Of a stretch of DNA of 64,000 nucleotides, positions 8,473 through 17,818 are shown piece after piece (position 1 is the first letter of the stretch; each line of letters begins with the position of its first letter). A program made the translations under genes and the position numbers. Location: assembly GCA_965215825.1 (NCBI GenBank), contig CBDCEM010000003.1, positions 4,960,001 through 5,024,000 on the forward strand. The letters run 5' to 3'. The notes below the pieces were generated by a model. That model had not been told where the DNA came from. It was given only the letters and a program-made list of their open reading frames with translations, and made no database searches. The DNA comes from JAWPMT01 sp965215825. Lineage in GTDB: Bacteria > Bacteroidota > Bacteroidia > Cytophagales > Cyclobacteriaceae.

Positions 8473-10326
8473 TTAATCCAGTATGAATTCTTGTTGCCAA
8501 TTGTCCTTTTGATCCCAATCAGGTTGATCTTCTTTAAGGAAAATGTACTGACCCACCACCAGCACATCCATTTCAGTCCGCATAAAACATCGATAGCCAT
8601 CATCCGCTGTACATACGATTGGTTCGCCACGCACATTAAAACTGGTATTGACCACAACACCACAACCAGTTCGTTGTTTAAATGCATCGATTAGATTCCA
8701 ATAGTGCGGATTTGTATCCTGATGTACTGTTTGAATTCTCGCAGAGTAATCAATATGTGTTATCGCTGGCAAATCGGAACGTTCAAAATACAATTTCTCT
8801 TTTACAGAACGTCCGGCATAGTCTTCTGGCAGCGTTTTTTTTATGTCTTCTGAAACAGGATGTACCAGTAGCATGTACGGACTGGAGGTATCCAATTCAA
8901 AATAATCTGCAGCATCTTCAGCCAGGACCGATGGCGCAAAAGGGCGAAATGACTCTCTGTATTTGATTTTCAGGTTCAGTTTCTTCTGCATCTCGGGATT
9001 TCTGGGATCCCCAAGAATACTCCTGGCCCCTAATGCACGGGGACCAAACTCCATTCTTCCTTGCACCCACCCGACGACCTTACCCTCATCAAGGCATTGC
9101 GCTACCTCATAGTAAAGGGGCTCAAAATCCACTTTTCTTACTTTAGCTCCGTACCTGTTTTGGACGAAAAGCACTTCGTCATCCGAAATTGAAGGGCCCA
9201 AATAGGATCCTTTCATGCCATCTGAAGTTGACAACTTCTTCAATGGTTCCTCAAAGTAGATATGATGCGCTGCCAGGGCAGCTCCTAAAGCCCCACCAGC
9301 ATCTCCCGCCGCAGGTTGTATAAAGATTTCCTCAAAGATTCCTTCTTTCTGAAGCTTTCCATTACTCACACAATTCAATGCTACACCACCAGCCAGGCAC
9401 AGGTTACTGCTTCCTGTAAGTTTCCGAGCTTCCTTTGCCATGAGCATCACCACACGTTCTGTTACATTTTGAATGGCCAATCCCAGGTTGCAATGCTTTT
9501 GCTCCAATTCATCACCCGGTAAGCGCTTGGGCATTCCAAAAAGCTTCTCCCATTTCTTATCAAAAACCATCCTCAAACCAGTCGCATAATTGAAATAGCG
9601 CTGATTGAGCCAGATCGATCCATCGGACGAAATATCGACAAGTTCTCGCTCGATAATTTCTTCGAAGGCTTTTACCTGTGGATCAGCATGATTGCCATAA
9701 GGAGCCAATCCCATCAATTTATATTCCCCTGAATTGACCCGAAACCCCAGAAAATAGGTGAACGCTGAGTACAACAGACCCAGAGAGTGCGGAAACTTCA
9801 ATTCTTTTAGAACCTCAATTTCATTACCATTCCCTCTACAAATGGAGGCCGTAGCCCATTCTCCCACGCCATCTATTGTCAAGATAGCTGCATCCTGAAA
9901 TCCCGATGGGTAATAAGCACTTGCAGCATGCGACAAATGGTGTTCTGTGAACAGTACCTTTGGTAGTTCAGAAAACCCAATGGCTTTTAACTCTTTTCTG
10001 ATGAGGCGCTTGAGGAACAATTTTTCGTTCAACCATACCGGAATAGATGCGATGAATGACCTAAGCCCTCTGGGAGCAAATGCATAATAGCTTTCTAATA
10101 ACCGCTCAAATTTGAGTAAGGGTTTATCGTAAAAAACAATCTTATCAATTTGTTCAGGTAGAACTCTTCCCTCCTTTAGGCAATAAGTCACGGCACCTTT
10201 AGGAAAAGATGCATCGTGCTTGATTCTGGAAAATCGCTCCTCCTGAGCAGCTGCTATAATTTCTCCATTATCAACCAGGCATGCCGCAGAATCATGATAA
10301 AAAGCTGAAATCCCCAGAATTTTCAT
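8473..10326 (-). CDS. Carbamoyltransferase (NodU/CmcH/TobZ family)
   Basis: The ATG at 10326 starts MKILGISAFYHDSAACL, the canonical N-terminus of the family; an upstream start at 10371 would add a poor leader. The 617-residue enzyme has the N-terminal Kae1-like domain: an HDSAA metal/nucleotide site, QEERFSRIKHDASFP, the EHHLSHAASAYYPSGF histidine motif, and the TIDGVGEWAT phosphate loop. The C-terminal YrdC-like part carries QGRMEFGPRALGARSILGDP, FRPFAPSVL and VVNTSFNVRGEPIV. The family uses carbamoyl phosphate and ATP to make carbamoyl-adenylate, then transfers the carbamoyl group to a hydroxyl. The adjacent DegT aminotransferase and SxtJ-like protein suggest an amino-sugar or surface-glycan acceptor; the acceptor itself is not known. 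Confidence 0.95.
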   Translation of the reverse strand: MKILGISAFYHDSAACLVDNGEIIAAAQEERFSRIKHDASFPKGAVTYCLKEGRVLPEQIDKIVFYDKPLLKFERLLESYYAFAPRGLRSFIASIPVWLNEKLFLKRLIRKELKAIGFSELPKVLFTEHHLSHAASAYYPSGFQDAAILTIDGVGEWATASICRGNGNEIEVLKELKFPHSLGLLYSAFTYFLGFRVNSGEYKLMGLAPYGNHADPQVKAFEEIIERELVDISSDGSIWLNQRYFNYATGLRMVFDKKWEKLFGMPKRLPGDELEQKHCNLGLAIQNVTERVVMLMAKEARKLTGSSNLCLAGGVALNCVSNGKLQKEGIFEEIFIQPAAGDAGGALGAALAAHHIYFEEPLKKLSTSDGMKGSYLGPSISDDEVLFVQNRYGAKVRKVDFEPLYYEVAQCLDEGKVVGWVQGRMEFGPRALGARSILGDPRNPEMQKKLNLKIKYRESFRPFAPSVLAEDAADYFELDTSSPYMLLVHPVSEDIKKTLPEDYAGRSVKEKLYFERSDLPAITHIDYSARIQTVHQDTNPHYWNLIDAFKQRTGCGVVVNTSFNVRGEPIVCTADDGYRCFMRTEMDVLVVGQYIFLKEDQPDWDQKDNWQQEFILD

Positions 10327-10389
10327 GGAAGTGAAAGTGCTTACAATTTGTAGATGATCAAACTGGCGCAAAAATGGACAATCTCCACG

Positions 10390-11505
10390 TTATCTCACTT
10401 GATTAAGATGTTCATTCACAACTTTGGAGACGTATCTTACCTGGTTTTCGGTGAGTTCAGGGTACATAGGCAAAGAAAGAATTTCTTTACTAAGTGCAAC
10501 CGCAACAGGGAAATCACCAGTCTGATGTCCTAAATATTGATAAGCCTGAGTAAAAGGAATGGGTTTAGGATAATGGATTCCGGTAAGTATTCCTTTTTTA
10601 CTCAAACTTTCACGTAACAAGTCTCTTTCAGGAATCCTGATCATGTACAGGTGAAAGGGATGTACATAACCGTCCGGAACAATTGGTCGAAGAATTTCTG
10701 GTGATAAGTATTGGTTGTACCAATTGGCAACCTCGTTCCTTTGTTGATTCCACTGGTCCAGATATTGGAGTTTCACTTCCAAAAGAGCCGCCTGCAGACT
10801 GTCAAGTCTACTATTTCTACCTGCAAAGAAATGATCATGTTTATGTAGCTGTCCATGATTACCGATCCTCCTTAGTTTTTCCGCCAACTGATCATCATGT
10901 GTCACAATGCAACCACCATCTCCGTAGGCGCCCAGGTTCTTGCTTGGATAAAAACTGAAAGTACCTGCAATGCCGAATGTTCCGACTTTTCTGCCATTGA
11001 TCGTTGCTCCGTGAGCTTGAGCTCCATCCTCCACCACCCATAAACCATATGTTTCTGCAATGGTCAAAATTTCAGGCATACGAGCCGGTAGACCCGTCAA
11101 ATGAACCGGAATAAGGCATTTGGTTTTCGTGGAGATTGCCTTTTCGAGCAATCCGGGATCCATGCTATATTCATCAGTAAGGACATCCACAAAGACAGGT
11201 TCCGCTCCAACATGCGTCACCGCCTCAGCGGTAGATATCCAACTATTGGCCGGAACTATCACTTCATCTCCCGAGCCGATTTCAAGTGCATTAAGTACCA
11301 TTTCCAACGCATCTGTGCCATTGCCGCAGGTTATACAATGAGGTACATCCAAGTACTTTCCGAACTTTTGTTCAAATGAACTCACCAGCTCTCCTCCTAC
11401 AAATTGGGCACCTTCAAGGGCGGAAAGCATCACACGGTCAATCTCCACCTTAATAGACTGGTATTGAGCCTTGAGATCGACGAATGGAACTTTCACTTCG
11501 CTCAT
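10390..11505 (-). CDS. DegT/DnrJ/EryC1/StrS-family PLP-dependent sugar aminotransferase
   Basis: This 371-residue enzyme starts with VPFVDLKAQYQSIK, the family's N-terminal signature. It has CGNGTDALEMVLNALEIGSGDEV for the cofactor phosphate (the first part of that segment), VVEDGAQAHGA with the Asp that pairs with the pyridine nitrogen, and the Schiff-base lysine in SFYPSKNLGAYGDGG near residue 187. The C-terminal part has the HPFHLYMIR strand and GIHYPKPIPF. It transfers an amino group, usually from glutamate, to a nucleotide-linked keto-sugar such as a 3-keto or 4-keto hexose. It lies 63 bases upstream of the carbamoyltransferase start on the same strand and 44 bases downstream of the GltB-like gene. 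A carbamoylated or N-modified amino sugar is a reasonable product for the locus. Confidence 0.94.
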   Translation of the reverse strand: MSEVKVPFVDLKAQYQSIKVEIDRVMLSALEGAQFVGGELVSSFEQKFGKYLDVPHCITCGNGTDALEMVLNALEIGSGDEVIVPANSWISTAEAVTHVGAEPVFVDVLTDEYSMDPGLLEKAISTKTKCLIPVHLTGLPARMPEILTIAETYGLWVVEDGAQAHGATINGRKVGTFGIAGTFSFYPSKNLGAYGDGGCIVTHDDQLAEKLRRIGNHGQLHKHDHFFAGRNSRLDSLQAALLEVKLQYLDQWNQQRNEVANWYNQYLSPEILRPIVPDGYVHPFHLYMIRIPERDLLRESLSKKGILTGIHYPKPIPFTQAYQYLGHQTGDFPVAVALSKEILSLPMYPELTENQVRYVSKVVNEHLNQVR

Positions 11506-11549
11506 AATAAAGGCGAATTTCGAGAAAATATGGTTAGTTCACTCGATTA

Positions 11550-13061
11550 TCACTTAGTAGAAGGATACAATTCCTCGTAGGACTGTACCTCATGCATCTC
11601 CACCCTTCTGAAAATGTGCTCTTTACTGACTTCAGCTGGCGAGCTCAATCCAGCAGCGCCCAACATTTCTACAAAGGATTCCATTGTGCGCTCATGAAAG
11701 TTTTTGACGCGGACCCGTTTATTCGTGGGGTCAAGACCCTGTTGCAGCACTTTGTTTTGCGTGGCAACCCCCACCGGACAGGTATTGTGATTGCATTCAA
11801 GTGCCTGGATGCAACCAAGGGCCATCATCATGGCCCGAGCACTGTAACATGCATCGGCTCCAAGTGCCAACACTCGGATCATGTCAAAGCCAGTAATGAT
11901 TTTACCTGAAGCAAATAATTTAATATCATCCCGAAGCCCTTTCTTTTCAAGCGTGCAATGTACATATGACAAACCTTCGATCAACGGTGTTCCAAGGGAA
12001 TTGGAGAATTCAACGGGAGAAGCCCCTGTTCCTCCTTCCCCTCCATCAACGGAAATGAAATCCGGACCGGTGCCAGATTTTTTAATGGCGTCACATAAAT
12101 CAACGAATTCTTCTTTTCGTCCAAGGCACATTTTGAAACCTACAGGTTTTCCTCCTGAAAGATCACGCAGTTGTTGTATGAAGTCCATCAAGCCCTGAGC
12201 ATCTGAAAAAGCTTTATGAAATGGGGGAGAAAAGACTGTTTTGCCAACAGGAACATTTCTAATGGCCGCAATCTCCGGAGTATTTTTCTCTCCAGGTAGA
12301 ATTCCGCCATGTCCGGGCTTAGCTCCCTGGGACAACTTAATCTCGATCATCTTGACCTGCGGATCGGTTGCTTTCTCTTTAAATAGCTCAGGGTTAAAGT
12401 TTCCATCATTGTCACGACACCCAAAATATCCTGTTCCAATCTGCCAAATAAGGTCTCCACCTGGTGCTTTATGATAAGGGCTGATCGCCCCTTCACCAGT
12501 ATTATGAGCAAAATTGCCATCTTTGGCACCGCCGTTTAAAGCCAAAATTGCGTTTTTGGAAAGTGCACCGAAACTCATCGCCGAGATGTTCAGCAAGCTC
12601 GCATCATAAGGTTGCGTACAATTTGGCCCTCCTACTTTGACACGTGGATCATGATTCAGATCATCGAAAGATTTGGGATACATGGAATGTTCCATCCACT
12701 CATATCCAGTCTCGTATGCGTTCATCTGGGTTCCAAAAGGCGAAGTATCATTGACACCTTTGGCCCTTTGATAGATCATAGAGCGGTAAATCCGATTGAT
12801 GGGACGTCCTTCAGTATCTGTTTCCACAAAGTACTGCATGATCTCCGGCCGGATCTTCTCCAGCAGGTATCGACCATGTCCAATCACAGGAAAATTTCGA
12901 CGTATCGCATGTCGGGTTTGTAAAACATCAGCAACGCCCACTAAAAAAAGCGGCCCAACCAGGATAAAGAATCCCCATATCGGTACTACATACAATGACA
13001 CAAAAGTGATCGTAGCGATCGCTAAGAACGAAATAAGGAAAAATGCGGGTCTGGCTTTCAT
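11550..13061 (-). CDS. FMN-binding glutamate-synthase-like protein (GltB2 domain), membrane-anchored
   Basis: This 503-residue protein has two hydrophobic helices at residues 5-45 and then a full glutamate-synthase central/FMN domain. Visible parts are NISAMSFGALSKNAI, GEGAISPYHKAPGGDLIWQIG, KPGHGGILPG, ISVDGGEGGTGASPVE, and ECNHNTCPVGVATQ with two cysteines of an iron-sulfur-type site. It lacks the amidotransferase domain, so it is not a complete glutamate synthase. Stand-alone membrane-anchored versions are widespread; their reaction is not firmly known. It is upstream of and on the same strand as the aminotransferase (gap 44 bases). It could be co-transcribed with it, though a separate housekeeping role is equally possible. 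Confidence 0.92.
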   Translation of the reverse strand: MKARPAFFLISFLAIATITFVSLYVVPIWGFFILVGPLFLVGVADVLQTRHAIRRNFPVIGHGRYLLEKIRPEIMQYFVETDTEGRPINRIYRSMIYQRAKGVNDTSPFGTQMNAYETGYEWMEHSMYPKSFDDLNHDPRVKVGGPNCTQPYDASLLNISAMSFGALSKNAILALNGGAKDGNFAHNTGEGAISPYHKAPGGDLIWQIGTGYFGCRDNDGNFNPELFKEKATDPQVKMIEIKLSQGAKPGHGGILPGEKNTPEIAAIRNVPVGKTVFSPPFHKAFSDAQGLMDFIQQLRDLSGGKPVGFKMCLGRKEEFVDLCDAIKKSGTGPDFISVDGGEGGTGASPVEFSNSLGTPLIEGLSYVHCTLEKKGLRDDIKLFASGKIITGFDMIRVLALGADACYSARAMMMALGCIQALECNHNTCPVGVATQNKVLQQGLDPTNKRVRVKNFHERTMESFVEMLGAAGLSSPAEVSKEHIFRRVEMHEVQSYEELYPSTK

Positions 13062-13254
13062 CGTGGATTAAGAATCAGAGATTACTATTTGTCACTCAAT
13101 GTTAAAAACTTGTTGACTTTCAATTTGTTGGGTAGTTGACATTGCTCAAGATAGCACCAGTCGTGTAAAAAATTGTTAATTACTCGAAACCATAAAACAT
13201 GCCCCTATTAATTTTTGATTAATTGCTAATTTCGCCAGTCTAGAAATACTGAGC

Positions 13255-16227
13255 ATGGGATATAAGCTAATCAATAATGTAGCGGGATGGGCCGCTTTTT
13301 TCTTCTCTCTCGTAGTTTACCTACTTACAGTTGAAGAAACAGCGAGCTTTTGGGATTGTGGGGAGTTCATTGCCACAGCTTACAAACTTGAAGTTCCACA
13401 CCCTCCTGGGGCCCCCTTCTTCTTACTCATGGGTCGCATGTTTTCCATGCTGGCGCTGGGAGATGTTACTCAGGTCGCTTACTGGATCAATATTCTTAGT
13501 GTTCTAAGCGCGTCCTTCAGCATATTATTCCTTTTCTGGTCCATCACACACCTTGCAAGAAAGGTGGTAAAACTGGAAGAAGGTGAAAACAATCTTGGAA
13601 AAACCATAGCTGTTATCGGAGCAGGGTTTGTAGGGGCAATGACCTGTACTTTCTCTGATTCGTTCTGGTTCTCAGCGGTAGAAGCCGAAGTATATGCCAT
13701 GTCTTCGTTCTTTACAGCTTTCGTATTCTGGGCCATGCTCAAGTGGGAAACCATCAAAGACGAGAGTTATTCTAACAAATGGTTGATCCTCATTGCTTAT
13801 ATGATGGGCTTGTCGATTGGTGTTCACTTGTTGAACCTCGTAACGATTCCTGCATTGGCATTGATCTTCTATTTTAAGAAATACGACAATTGGAACTGGA
13901 AAGGGGCAATCGTTACCATGGGTATCGGTGGTGCGGTCATTATTTTGGTGAACAACATTATCATCCCGGGACTGCCATCTATGGCTGGGCGTTTTGAAAT
14001 CTTCTTCGTGAATTCCATCGGACTTCCTTTTGGATCCGGGTTGTTTTTCTTCCTGGCTATCTCACTAGGTGCTCTTATTTACGGTATCATTTTCTCCGAA
14101 CGTCAGAAAAAACTGGTATTGAATACCGCATTACTTTGTCTCACTTTTATTCTTATCGGCTACGCTTCGTACATGGTCGTATTGATTAGATCGAACTACA
14201 ATACGCCAATCGATGAGAACAACCCGGAGGACCTCATCAAATACGTGAGCTATCTTAAGCGGGAGCAATACGGAAACAGGCCGCTACTCAAAGGTCAGTA
14301 CTTCACTGCCGACCTGGTAGATCAAAAAAAGGGAGATCCAATCTACATGAAAGGGGAGGACGAGTACATCATCAAAGATTATAAAGTCGAGTACGAGTAC
14401 GACAAGGATCATACCACCATTCTTCCCAGAATGTACAGTAAGAGTCCAGATGGTGGCCACCAACGACGGTACCGGCAAATCACCGGCTTACGTGACGGAG
14501 AAAAACCCACCTTTTCAGACAATATTGCATTCATGCGGAAGCACCAACTGGGTCATATGTACTTCCGTTACTTTATGTGGAATTTCGCAGGTCGTGCTTC
14601 CGATATACAAGATGCAGATTGGTTAGGCCCGGTGAACACTTTTGAGGAACTGCCTCCGGAACTAGAAAATAATCGTGGGCGCAATGCCTATTTTATGCTT
14701 CCCCTACTATTGGGACTACTTGGTGCATTTATTCAGTATTTCAAAAGTCCAAAATATTTTGGGGTTACACTATTGCTGTTTTTCCTAACAGGAGCAGCCC
14801 TTGTACTGTATCTTAACTCCCCTCCTATTGAACCTCGTGAAAGAGATTATATCTACACAGGTTCTTACTATGTATTTGCCATTTGGGTCGGGTTTGGCGT
14901 CCTGGCTTTATATGAATTATTCAGTAGTTCGTCCAGGAGAAATGCAGTAGTAATCGCTGCCTTTTCGTCGATCATGTGTTTGGGCATTCCGACGATCATG
15001 GCAAGTGAGAATTGGGACGATCACGACAGAACTGGTCGATTCTTTTCCGTGGATGCTGCCAAGAATTATCTTGACAGTTGTGCTCCAAATGCCATTTTGT
15101 TTACAGGTGGTGATAATGACACCTTCCCCTTGTGGTATGTCCAGGAAGTGGAAGGATACCGTACTGACGTTCGTGTTGTTGTACTCAGTTATTTTAATAC
15201 AGACTGGTATATCGAGCAAATGATGCGGCAGGCTTATGAGTCAGATCCGTTGCCTTTTGGCTTGACTTTGAAAGACTACCAGCAGGGTGGATTGAATGAT
15301 TATCTACCTGTAGTGGAGCAACCCAATATCAAAGGGGCTATCAATGCCGAACAGTACATGGGACTAATTGCCAAAGAACACCCCGGCCTTCAGGTTCCTA
15401 CGACAATCAGCTCTTACAATGCAGTTCCTGCCAAGTCCATGTTTCTGAAAGTTGACACTTCCAAACTCATTCAGGGAGGAGAGTTAACTACCGTTCCTTA
15501 CGAGACTTCTGAGCTTTCTCGGTATTACACAGATCGCCTTACCTGGAATATCAAAGGAAGAGGGATTGAAAAGAAAGACCTGGCCATCATTGACCTGATG
15601 ATCAACAGTAAGTGGGAAAGACCCCTCTATTTCAATACAACCTCTCTTAGAAGTATCAGCATGGATTTGAGCAAACATGTGGTTCAGGAAGGACTTACTT
15701 ACCGATTGATGCCCATAGAATATCCAACTACCAACGGAGACTTTCTCATCAATACAGAGGTGATGTATGACAATCTGATGAATAAATTTCACTGGAGAGG
15801 ACTATCTGACCCCAGTACCTACAACACCGAAGATTATAGGAATTTCTGTTTAAATCACAGGTCTTCTTTCAACTCACTCGCGAATGCGTATGTCGAGAGA
15901 GGTGATTTTGAAAAAGCGAAGGAAGTTTTACTGAAATCATTGGAGGTAATGCCAAATGAAGTGATCCCTTATGATTTCTTCTCCCTGCAACAGATGGGAT
16001 TATTGTTTGAGGTAGGTGAAAATGAGCTTGCTTTGAATATTGCACAAGAGATGGGTTCAAAGGCTGAAGAATGGCTCGCCTATTACGCAGACAAAGGAAA
16101 CTTTGAAGACCTGGAAATGCGAAGACGCTTGTTGTCCTTGAGCGAAATCAGTAGAACGCTAAGGGTTAACGGGGAAAATGAACTGGCCACGCAATACGCA
16201 GATGCGCTAAAGAAATATTATAACTAA
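13255..16227 (+). CDS. DUF2723 (TMEM260-like) polytopic membrane protein with C-terminal helical-repeat region
   Basis: This 990-residue protein opens with two close features of DUF2723: SFWDCGEFIATAYKLEVPHP, with its acidic pair, and PPGAPFFLLMGRMFS. About a dozen membrane spans fill residues 10-320 and 480-590. A large soluble region follows, with TGGDNDTFPLWYVQEVEG near residue 620, and TPR-like helices near residues 875-965 (NSLANAYVERGDFEKAKEVL). The family is GT-C-like. The animal homologue TMEM260 has been described as a protein O-mannosyltransferase, and Bacteroidota members are plausible candidates for protein O-glycosylation. That activity is inferred for this gene. It stands alone, divergent from the GltB-like gene, with 193 bases between the starts. 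Confidence 0.9.
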   Translation: MGYKLINNVAGWAAFFFSLVVYLLTVEETASFWDCGEFIATAYKLEVPHPPGAPFFLLMGRMFSMLALGDVTQVAYWINILSVLSASFSILFLFWSITHLARKVVKLEEGENNLGKTIAVIGAGFVGAMTCTFSDSFWFSAVEAEVYAMSSFFTAFVFWAMLKWETIKDESYSNKWLILIAYMMGLSIGVHLLNLVTIPALALIFYFKKYDNWNWKGAIVTMGIGGAVIILVNNIIIPGLPSMAGRFEIFFVNSIGLPFGSGLFFFLAISLGALIYGIIFSERQKKLVLNTALLCLTFILIGYASYMVVLIRSNYNTPIDENNPEDLIKYVSYLKREQYGNRPLLKGQYFTADLVDQKKGDPIYMKGEDEYIIKDYKVEYEYDKDHTTILPRMYSKSPDGGHQRRYRQITGLRDGEKPTFSDNIAFMRKHQLGHMYFRYFMWNFAGRASDIQDADWLGPVNTFEELPPELENNRGRNAYFMLPLLLGLLGAFIQYFKSPKYFGVTLLLFFLTGAALVLYLNSPPIEPRERDYIYTGSYYVFAIWVGFGVLALYELFSSSSRRNAVVIAAFSSIMCLGIPTIMASENWDDHDRTGRFFSVDAAKNYLDSCAPNAILFTGGDNDTFPLWYVQEVEGYRTDVRVVVLSYFNTDWYIEQMMRQAYESDPLPFGLTLKDYQQGGLNDYLPVVEQPNIKGAINAEQYMGLIAKEHPGLQVPTTISSYNAVPAKSMFLKVDTSKLIQGGELTTVPYETSELSRYYTDRLTWNIKGRGIEKKDLAIIDLMINSKWERPLYFNTTSLRSISMDLSKHVVQEGLTYRLMPIEYPTTNGDFLINTEVMYDNLMNKFHWRGLSDPSTYNTEDYRNFCLNHRSSFNSLANAYVERGDFEKAKEVLLKSLEVMPNEVIPYDFFSLQQMGLLFEVGENELALNIAQEMGSKAEEWLAYYADKGNFEDLEMRRRLLSLSEISRTLRVNGENELATQYADALKKYYN

Positions 16228-16289
16228 AACCTCGCAGGTGACTTTCTGACATTTTGGGATTGTATGCATAGTATCAAAGACAAGATATT

Positions 16290-16829
16290 ATGCATACAAA
16301 ACCTCAGAAACCAACTATCAATAGCGGCTCTATGGCAGACATTGCCTTCTTGCTGCTGATTTTCTTTCTGGTCACCACGACCATCAAACAAGACAAAGGG
16401 TTACTTCTCAAGCTTCCACCTCCTCCACAGGACAAAGTTGATGTTGAGATTCATGAACGCAACTTGTACAAAATCCTGATTAACGCTAATAACCAATTCC
16501 TTGTTGAAGGTGAGTTACGTCAGGATCTGGAGGGGCTAAGTAGTGAAATCAAACCTTTTATTTTGAATTATGGAAAAGACCCTAATCTTTCAGATAGCCC
16601 AAAGGAGGCAGTCGTTTCTATCAAAGCAAGCAGAGGAACAAATTACAGTCATTTTATTTCAGCACTAGACGAGGTAAAAAAGGCTTACTATGAAATCTAT
16701 GCTGGCAAGGTTGGACTTACCCCTGGGCAGTACATAAGCCTGAATCATCAAAATGCTGCAGAATACAATCTTTATAGAAAGGGAAAGCAAGGGGTTCCTA
16801 TGAATATATCGATTGCGGAACCGGATTAA
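16290..16829 (+). CDS. ExbD/TolR-family biopolymer transport protein
   Basis: This 179-residue inner-membrane protein has one N-terminal span carrying the essential acidic residue in SGSMADIAFLLLIFFLVTTT (residues 11-30). A proline-rich stretch LPPPP and a periplasmic domain with KASRGTNYSHFISALDEVKK follow. ExbD proteins form a proton-driven motor with ExbB and TonB (or TolQ and TolA). No exbB or second exbD gene is next to it, so the motor's other subunits must be encoded elsewhere. A tonB gene faces it across a terminator. The gene follows the DUF2723 gene by 62 bases and may be read through from it. Confidence 0.92.
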   Translation: MHTKPQKPTINSGSMADIAFLLLIFFLVTTTIKQDKGLLLKLPPPPQDKVDVEIHERNLYKILINANNQFLVEGELRQDLEGLSSEIKPFILNYGKDPNLSDSPKEAVVSIKASRGTNYSHFISALDEVKKAYYEIYAGKVGLTPGQYISLNHQNAAEYNLYRKGKQGVPMNISIAEPD

Positions 16830-16840
16830 TTGTAAATAAA

Positions 16841-16870
16841 AAAAGCTGACGCCAAATAGCGTCAGCTTTT
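16841..16870. terminator. Bidirectional Rho-independent terminator
   Basis: A perfect 12-base stem (16841-16852 pairs with 16859-16870, core AAAAGCTGACGC) closes a 6-base loop CAAATA. A-runs on the left and T-runs on the right let it work in both directions, as expected between the convergent exbD and tonB genes. Confidence 0.95.
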
Positions 16871-16890
16871 CTTTCAATGCTTAACAAACT

Positions 16891-17559
16891 TTATTTATTT
16901 AATCTGAAATAGATAGGCACGACCATTCTTACTTTCACAGGCCGGCCTCTTTGCTTACCAGGATTCCACTCAGGAGCAAGCTTCATTACCCTAAGGGCCT
17001 CCTCATCACACCCCGCACCAATGCCCTTCATCACCTGCAATTCAGTCATTTTCCCCGTTTCGTCCACCACAAATTGCACATAAACCTTTCCTTCCATTCC
17101 CATTCTTCTGGCTTGCTTAGGGTATTTCATTTTCTTGGATAAAAACCCATAAAATGCTTCCATACCTCCAATTGGAGCAGGCATCTCTTCCACAAAAGAA
17201 AGCACCTCTTCGACAGGCTCAGGTTCAGGTTCATAGTCAATCACAATTTCGTCCGGTACATACTCATCAATATCAAGAATAAGCAACTCCTTTGGTGGCT
17301 CAACTTCATCCTTGGTCTCCACGACATTAGTCAGTACTACTTTTGGTTTTGGTGGTTCCGGTGGCGGTATCACCGTATTAAAAATGACATCTTCTGGATC
17401 AAATTGCACGTTCATTGGTCCAAAAAGGTCAATTTGTGCTTGTTCTGTCTTCCATTCGAAGGCGGTGATGGCCAGGGCCAAACTAATAACCATTCCAAGG
17501 GCCAGGAACTGTGTCCTGGATCGCTGCAGGTCTTTTTCAGGATTCTTCTTGTATTCCAT
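16891..17559 (-). CDS. TonB-family energy transducer
   Basis: This 222-residue protein has a cytoplasmic start with FLALGMVISLALAITAFEW as the membrane anchor (about residues 14-33). A Pro/Glu-rich periplasmic linker spans residues 55-125 (PPPEPPKPK, YEPEPEPVEE). A complete TonB C-terminal domain at about residues 145-222 contains KYPKQARRMGMEGKVYVQF, VDETGKM and PEWNPGKQRGRPVKVRM. It couples the inner-membrane motor to outer-membrane TonB-dependent receptors. It is the last gene of a three-gene minus-strand operon behind an ECF sigma factor and a small membrane protein (4-base gap), so the sigma factor may set its expression. It ends at the shared terminator. Confidence 0.95.
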   Translation of the reverse strand: MEYKKNPEKDLQRSRTQFLALGMVISLALAITAFEWKTEQAQIDLFGPMNVQFDPEDVIFNTVIPPPEPPKPKVVLTNVVETKDEVEPPKELLILDIDEYVPDEIVIDYEPEPEPVEEVLSFVEEMPAPIGGMEAFYGFLSKKMKYPKQARRMGMEGKVYVQFVVDETGKMTELQVMKGIGAGCDEEALRVMKLAPEWNPGKQRGRPVKVRMVVPIYFRLNK

Positions 17560-17563
17560 ATTC

Positions 17564-17818
17564 CTATAATTTTTGATATGCGTTCTTGAATTTTATCTCA
17601 CTGTAATTCTTATGGCCTTGATCCGTACTTTTTGCCGATACCCCAAACAACAAAGAGATCAGCAATGCCAGAATAGCCACTCCAATTGCAATTTTGATTC
17701 GCCAATCTCTTCTTCTCCGTTCCCGATATCGTTCTCGGAATTGTCTAAAATCTCGATGATGTTGATATTGGCTTTCCTTAAAAACCGCACGTCTTACTTT
17801 GTAATCACGTCTCATCAT
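17564..17818 (-). CDS. Small single-span membrane protein in the sigma/tonB operon
   Basis: This 84-residue protein starts MMRRDYKVRR. Its N-terminal half is extremely basic and aromatic (FRQFRERYRERRRRDWR, about residues 25-41). One membrane helix follows (IKIAIGVAILALLISLLFGV, about residues 42-61), then a short polar tail. The ATG overlaps the sigma-factor stop as ATGA, so translation is coupled, and tonB starts 4 bases after its stop. Topology predicts the basic part in the cytoplasm. By position it could be an anti-sigma-like or assembly partner, but it has no zinc-binding or other anti-sigma motif that I can see. Function unknown. Confidence 0.8.
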   Translation of the reverse strand: MMRRDYKVRRAVFKESQYQHHRDFRQFRERYRERRRRDWRIKIAIGVAILALLISLLFGVSAKSTDQGHKNYSEIKFKNAYQKL

